From contig CAZKHU010000127.1 of assembly GCA_964552725.1 (NCBI GenBank), positions 1 through 7,292 of the forward strand: DNA of 7,292 nucleotides, in the 5' to 3' direction. Origin of the DNA: DYTH01 sp964552725 (GTDB lineage: Bacteria; Desulfobacterota; Syntrophia; Syntrophales; UBA5619). Below are positions 1-6,100 of the stretch, in pieces. The notes below the pieces were generated by a model, which made no database searches, had not been told where the DNA came from, and saw nothing but the letters and a program-made list of their open reading frames with translations. A program made the position numbers and the translations under genes. Numbering within the stretch: the stretch's first letter is position 1; the number at the start of each line of letters is the position of its first letter.

Positions 1-1
1 G

Positions 2-139
2 GCAAACGGGTCCTATTCGATTTCCGACGTCATTCCGGGGAGCTATACCCTCATCGGTTCGGCGCGGGGCTACATGCCGGGTCAGGTTTCCGTGGTTGTG
101 GCGACTGGGCAGACTCTGACGCAGAACGTTACCCTGAAC
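2..139 (+). other. C-terminal part of a carboxypeptidase-regulatory-like domain
   Basis: Residues 1-46 read as the closing strands of a carboxypeptidase-regulatory-like (transthyretin-like) beta-sandwich: G-x-Y-x-I-x-[DN]-[VL]-x-P-G-x-Y-x-L, then an aromatic-containing turn (RGYMPGQ) and a final strand ending NVTLN. This is the usual ending of such domains. It shows that the reading frame upstream of the ATG at 74 is protein-coding and that at least part of one more domain lies left of the window. Confidence 0.8.
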
Positions 140-3100
140 AGCACGAAGAGTGCCATCGTCAATGGTCTCAACTGGTTGCTCGCCCATCAGCGGGCGGACG
201 GTTCGTTCGACGACAATCTCAGCGGCAATGCGGACCAGTTTGCCTTCGGGTGGACGGGATACACGGGGCTCACCCTGCTGGCCGTTTTGGAGAACCCAAA
301 ATACAAAGATTCCGGCAGTCCCGATTACCTCGGGATTGATCTTCTGGGGCAGGTCCGTGACGCTCTGTACGGCGTTACCGGAGCCGCGCCCAAAAACGGC
401 ATCAAGCAGTACTTTGAAAGCACCTATCACGCCACGGACGATCCATCCACCGGGTGGAACGATACCGGCGCCTTCTACAACGACACTGTGGCCTGGTCAT
501 CCGTGGCCGCCACGCCGGTAGCCCTGGAGAAGCTCATCGCTCTGGGGGTACCGCTGAACGATCCCAAAATAACGGGGGCTGTCCAGTTCCTGCTGGGCGC
601 TCAGGTCACGGCAGCCAAGGCCGGCAATCCCATCTTCGCCGGCGGCTGGCGTTACAACCCCTGGAACACGGACACGGACAATTGGGAGACGGCATGGGTC
701 ATCATGGCCCTCATGAAGGCGGGCGTCAATCCGTCCGTCCAGGCGGTTGTGGACGGCCTGGCCCACATCCGGCGCAGCCAGATCACCGTTGGCGGCGGTG
801 CGGGTCTCTTCGCCTACCAGCCCAATGACACCAGCGGTTACGGTCCGCTGGGGACGAGCGCGGCCTCGATTCTGGCCCTGAATTTTGCCGGCGCTTCGAA
901 CACGGATGCCAATGTAGACAGTTTCTTCCAGTGGGTGAAAAATAACGGCGGATTCAGCGGGTACGAACGCTGGGCCGACGCCTATTGGTGGTCCATGTTC
1001 CCCTGGGCGGCGATCCTGTACGACGATCCCGCGACAGCGGGGAAAAAGTATTACGAGACGCTCGATCTGACCTGGAACATGGCCGACGACATCATCCTGC
1101 GGCAGAATTCCAACGGTTCCTGGAGCAATCCCAACTATATTGCGGGGGGATCCAACAGCGGCAACACCGTCATGTACACGGCGAGCGCCCTGATGGCCAT
1201 CGCGCCCTACGCGGGTCTGACGCCGAGGCCGGATGAAGCGACGATTGCCGGTACGGTCCGGAATCCGTCGGGAGTGGGGTTGCAGAATGCAAAAGTGGAG
1301 GCCCTGCTCGACAGCGTCGTGAGGGCGTCAACGGTCACAGACGAGAGCGGCGCCTTCACGTTGAGCGTGCCGCAGAATTATGCCTATACGATTCGCGTGA
1401 CGGCGGCCGGTTATGTGAGGAAAACGATCACCACGGCCAATGTGACCGCCGGCGGGTTGACGGGTCAGGATATCGCCTATCTAACTGCCGAAGCCGATGC
1501 CGCCTTGCCGACGATTACCGGTCTGGCCCCCACGCCCGAGTCAACGGTGGAGGGTGGCAGGCCGTTCATCTCTGCGGTGCTGACGGATCTCGGCTCGGGC
1601 GGCAATGCCCCTGCGGGCATCGATCCGGCCACCATCTCCATGACGCTCAACGGCAATGCGGTAAGCGCGGGCTACAACGCCGCTGCCGGCGTTGTAGCCT
1701 TCACGCCCCAGTATGATCTTCCCTATGCAGCTCAAACCGTGACCGTCGATGTGAAGGATTTCGCCGGCAACCCCGCCGTACAGGCCTCCTGGTCGTTCAT
1801 CACCGCAGCGCACACGATCACCTTCGACGGCAAGGTGACCGATAAAGACGGCAATGCCGTTGTGGGCGCGACCATCGAAGCCCTCGGCGTTACCGGCGTC
1901 TCATCAGTTCCATCGCGTGCCGACGGAACGTTTACCCTGACCGGCATCCCCGCCGGTCAGGACTTCCATCTCATGATAACCCCGCCGGCAGGGATGACGG
2001 GATATCTCCCCACCTATTCGTCGCATGGCAACTATTCAGCGCCTGTCAACAGGGTGGGCCGGCCCTTTATTTTTCACACCGGCGCCGAGGTTTCCGGATG
2101 GGGCGTCAATGCGGGTTATGGCGTGCTCGTCGCACGCGTGCTTGATGACCGGAATCCCAGAAACGGTCTTGCCGGCGTGGTTGTAACGGCGCAGGGTTCG
2201 AGCAAGACCTATCCGGTGACCTACCGGGATGATGCGGGCAATTTCGGCGGCCAGTCGACGTACGGAAACGGCGACTATTATGTGCTCAATGTGGATTCCA
2301 ACGATACGGTCACCATGACGGCGCAAAAAGACAGTTGGGCGTTCCCGGCGAGGGTCTATGTTACCCATGCCGATGCCGTCGGCCAGGGAAATTCTTCCAT
2401 CGGCGCCCGTTCGCTGGTGGGGACATGGGGTTTGGTCAACCTCGATAAACAGGATGGCCTGGATAATTGGGCATCGGGCGCCAGAAGGTATCTCTTCAAT
2501 GCCGACGGGACCGGTACTATAACGGGCAATGTCAATAGCAGCGGAACGATCAATAATACGGTCGACAGTCCCTTCACGTATACCCTGACCCGCAACACCG
2601 ACGGCAGCTATCAGCTTCCTCTAACCGTCAATCAGGCCATCCGCGATTACAGGGTGGTCTTTTCCGACAACGGCAACATGGCGGTCATCGACGGAACGAC
2701 CCGCGCCGGGTGGTTAAGATTGATGACGCTCATCAAGGTCGATGCCAACAAGACCTACGGCAACTCCGACATTTACGGTGAATACTACAACCTTGGCTTC
2801 GAACGGAACATAACCGGCGCCGCAGATCCGCCTAACGGCAACGGAAGTTTCATGTCGATCTCGGGCGTTCACACGTTCAACGGCGCCGGGACCTACTCCT
2901 ATTCCGGCAAGGCCAATTCCGTAAAGCTCGACGGCAGCAACTTCATCTGGGATGATCCGGGCAAAACGAATCAGACTTACGCCGTCAATGCCGATGGCTC
3001 CTTCACGGCCGGCACCGGCGCCTTCCAGGGGGTGTTTACCGGCAACGGCCTTGCCGGCGGCGGTGGCGGCGCCTTTGTGAACGGCGTCAACAACCAGGTC

Positions 3101-6100
3101 GGCTACTTCTTCATGAAGAAGGGCGACCGGACCTACCAGCAGACCGATTTGGCTGGCAGGTGGGCTCTGGTCAGCTTTGGCCAGGACAGCCAGGTCGGGG
3201 CGCCGGTGAGTTTTGATGCCCAGATCGGCACGATGGAATGCAACACCGCCGGGGCGTGCAGCTTAAAATTCCGTGACCGCAGAAGCGACGGCTCATTAAA
3301 CATCAGCACCAGCAACGCGACCCTATCCGTGGCCGGTGACGGCAGTTTCGGCGGATCCCTTCCCGGCGGCGGGGCGCCCGCCTACGCCGGTGCGATCGGG
3401 AACGACGGCAACACAATCCTGTTCAACGGGAGTTTTGATCCGGACAAGCCTTGGCACCGGGAGATCTTCATCGGCGTCCGGGCAAGCGCCATCGGCGATC
3501 TGGCCGGCGACATGGCTCAGGTGACGACCTTCTCCAGCGAGGACGCCTTTAACGCCGCGGCTTCATCCGCGACCTTGATCGATTTCGAGGATCGGGATAC
3601 CTCCGCGGGCAGGGTCTCCTTCACCGGCAACGAATACGCCGGTTCGGGGGTGATCTTCTCTTTGCCCAGCGCCCAGCCGTTGTGGGTCTATCCGCCGCCC
3701 ACCAGCAACTGGACGTGGCCTTCCAAGTACCTGTCGCCCGGCAATGCGCCGTTTGAGGGCGGCGACAGCAATGAGGACAGCCTGACGCTGACATTCAACC
3801 CCCCGGTAGCGGCCGTCGGCTGGACCTTCCTCGATATGCCGAATCCCTCCGTAGTCACGATCAGGGTCTATGACCAGAGCAATGCCCTGATTTACGAAGC
3901 GCCAAACGGTGCAGGAATCGTCCCGGGTGCGGACAATAACACGGCCTTCTGGGGGATCGTGTCGCCGACGCCGATCGCGCGGGTGGAAATTATCGATACG
4001 GCAAACAACGGGGACGATGTGGCCTATGACAATTTCCGTTTCACCACCACGCTGACCTACCCTGCCCCTTGGGCGGGATCGTCCCATAACCAGAATGACG
4101 GGCGGTATTACGGCGATTTCGGTGTATCTGATCCGGGCCACATCCTCCAATCCGTGGCGGTGACCGGTGAGGGTATCAGCGGCACGCTCTATCTGACCTA
4201 CCGGCCGGATGCAGGCCAGTGGTGGACCCCACAGCAGATTAGTTACGGGACGAATCCTCCGGCGAACGCCCAATATCAGATCGTCGTTACCGGTCCGGCA
4301 GGCAGTCAGACCTACAACCGCACGATCAACGGCGGCGTGGCCGATTTCGCAACGGATTTGACGCCGACCGGTAACGTCGCCGGCGCTCTGAACTTTACCT
4401 TCACGGGGATAACCGGCGCCGACTATGCCGTGCATCTCTTCGACGCCAGCTGGTTGCACGTCTGGATGTCTCCCCCGTCGCCATCCACGACGGCGACGTA
4501 TACGGGACTGCCCCTGCCTGCGGGGACTTACAACTATCTGGTTCACAGCTTCATCGGCAACAACACCTCCATCGCGCAGGGCCAGTTCACCTATACACCG
4601 GCTACCGCGGTTTCCTACACGGGCTATGTTGTTGACAGCCAGTCGCCCTCCCAGATCGTCGCCGGCGCCGCTGTCGAGCAGGGAGGCGTGCCGGCAAACT
4701 CCACCATCACGGATGCGGTGGGCCTCTACACCCTGGGCAGTCTGCCGGCCGGGACGCCGTTCTATCTTAAAATCTACAAGGATGCCTCCTATGCGTCCTG
4801 CTATTCGGCGGAGATGACGTACACGGCGGACCGGGTTAACCCCCGGGATCGGGCCTTCACCCTCTTCTCCGCGAGCCGCCTCGGTTCCGGGACCGGCAAC
4901 TGGAATGTGGACGCCGGCAAGGGGATCATCCGCGCCTACGTGCGCGACAAGATCGACGGCTATGTCGGCGGGGCCGTCGTGACGGCGAAAGGCGTGCTCC
5001 AGGCGACCTACCCGGTCTGTTACGACGACGCCTGCACGCCTTCTCTAACCGCGACCAAGGACAAGGGCGGCGCGGGCCGTTTTATGATCAAGAATGTCCT
5101 GGACGGCGACACCATAACCGTGACGGCGACGAAGGCCGGTTGGACCTTCAACACGCGTGTCTACCACACCTTTGCCGGTGGTGTCAGCCAGGGACGGATC
5201 ACGGGTCAGGGGCCGGTTTCCCTGGCGCTGACCGTGACCACGCGCGGTCCCGATTGGACTCCCATTCAGGGCGCTCTGGTGCAGGTGGTGGGATTCCCTG
5301 CCGTGTCGGTGGCGACGGGAGCCGACGGCAAAGCGACTTTGACGGGTCTGCCGCCGAACACATCCATCCCCTTTGCGATCAGCAAAGCGGGGTATGTCAG
5401 CAGCTACGAGATCTTTTCGGCCACGGGGGTCTCAACCTGGAACGTCCCGCTCTACACCCAGACGGATCTGAACACCTGGGGCGTCCGGGAAGGGGCCGGC
5501 GTCATTTACGGGCGGGCGATCAACAATGCGGACAGCAACAACAATACCAACGCCGTGGACGGGGCGCAGGTGACCTGCACCAGCGATCAGGGGAAGGTCT
5601 ATGAAGAAGTCGTATACCTCAACGACGACTATACCGTTGCCGCCGGTGCCGCCGCGACCCTCTCCAATGGGCGGTACCTCGTGCTCAACGTGGCGCCGGG
5701 GGATAAAGTCACCGTCTCTGTTCGTAAGGAGGGATGGTCGTTCTGGTCCAAAACGACCACAGGTTACGCCGGAGGGGTGAGTTATGGCTACATTTACGGC
5801 AACGCCGGGGGCGCCACGATCTCGATGTTCGTGAAGGACAAGAATTCCTCACCCATTGCCGGCGCCACGGTGCGGATGGCTGAAAATCCGTCGTCGTTCG
5901 CGATATCCGACGACACCGGCAAAGTCACGCTGACGAACCTGCCCCTCGATACGCCGCTGACGTTCGAAGTGATGAAGGCGGGCTATGCCAACACCTATTC
6001 GCGGCATGCGATTCTGACGGGTAACAACAGCGACTGGGGGACCTACTACCTGTTCCCCGGTCTGAACGCCGTCTGGGGGGTGCTCGACGGCAAGGGCGTT

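Noticed and set aside
74..76. ATG as the start of the giant gene
   Set aside because: The frame is open from base 2 and the 24 codons before the ATG encode the expected preceding strands of a carboxypeptidase-regulatory-like domain. No ribosome binding site precedes it and no signal peptide follows.
668..679. DxDD-like catalytic motif in the toroid domain
   Set aside because: The residues are D-T-D-N, lacking the final Asp, and the surrounding GGWRYNP...W-x-x-MAL pattern fits non-catalytic members of the repeat family.
152..1225. Thioester (alpha-macroglobulin/complement) domain
   Set aside because: The toroid fold would fit, but the domain has no cysteine and no GCGEQ-like motif.
3563..4546. 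327-codon open frame on the minus strand
   Set aside because: It lies wholly within the well-supported giant gene, its product is dominated by Arg, Gly and Ile without recognisable motifs, and such long antisense frames are expected in GC-rich coding DNA.
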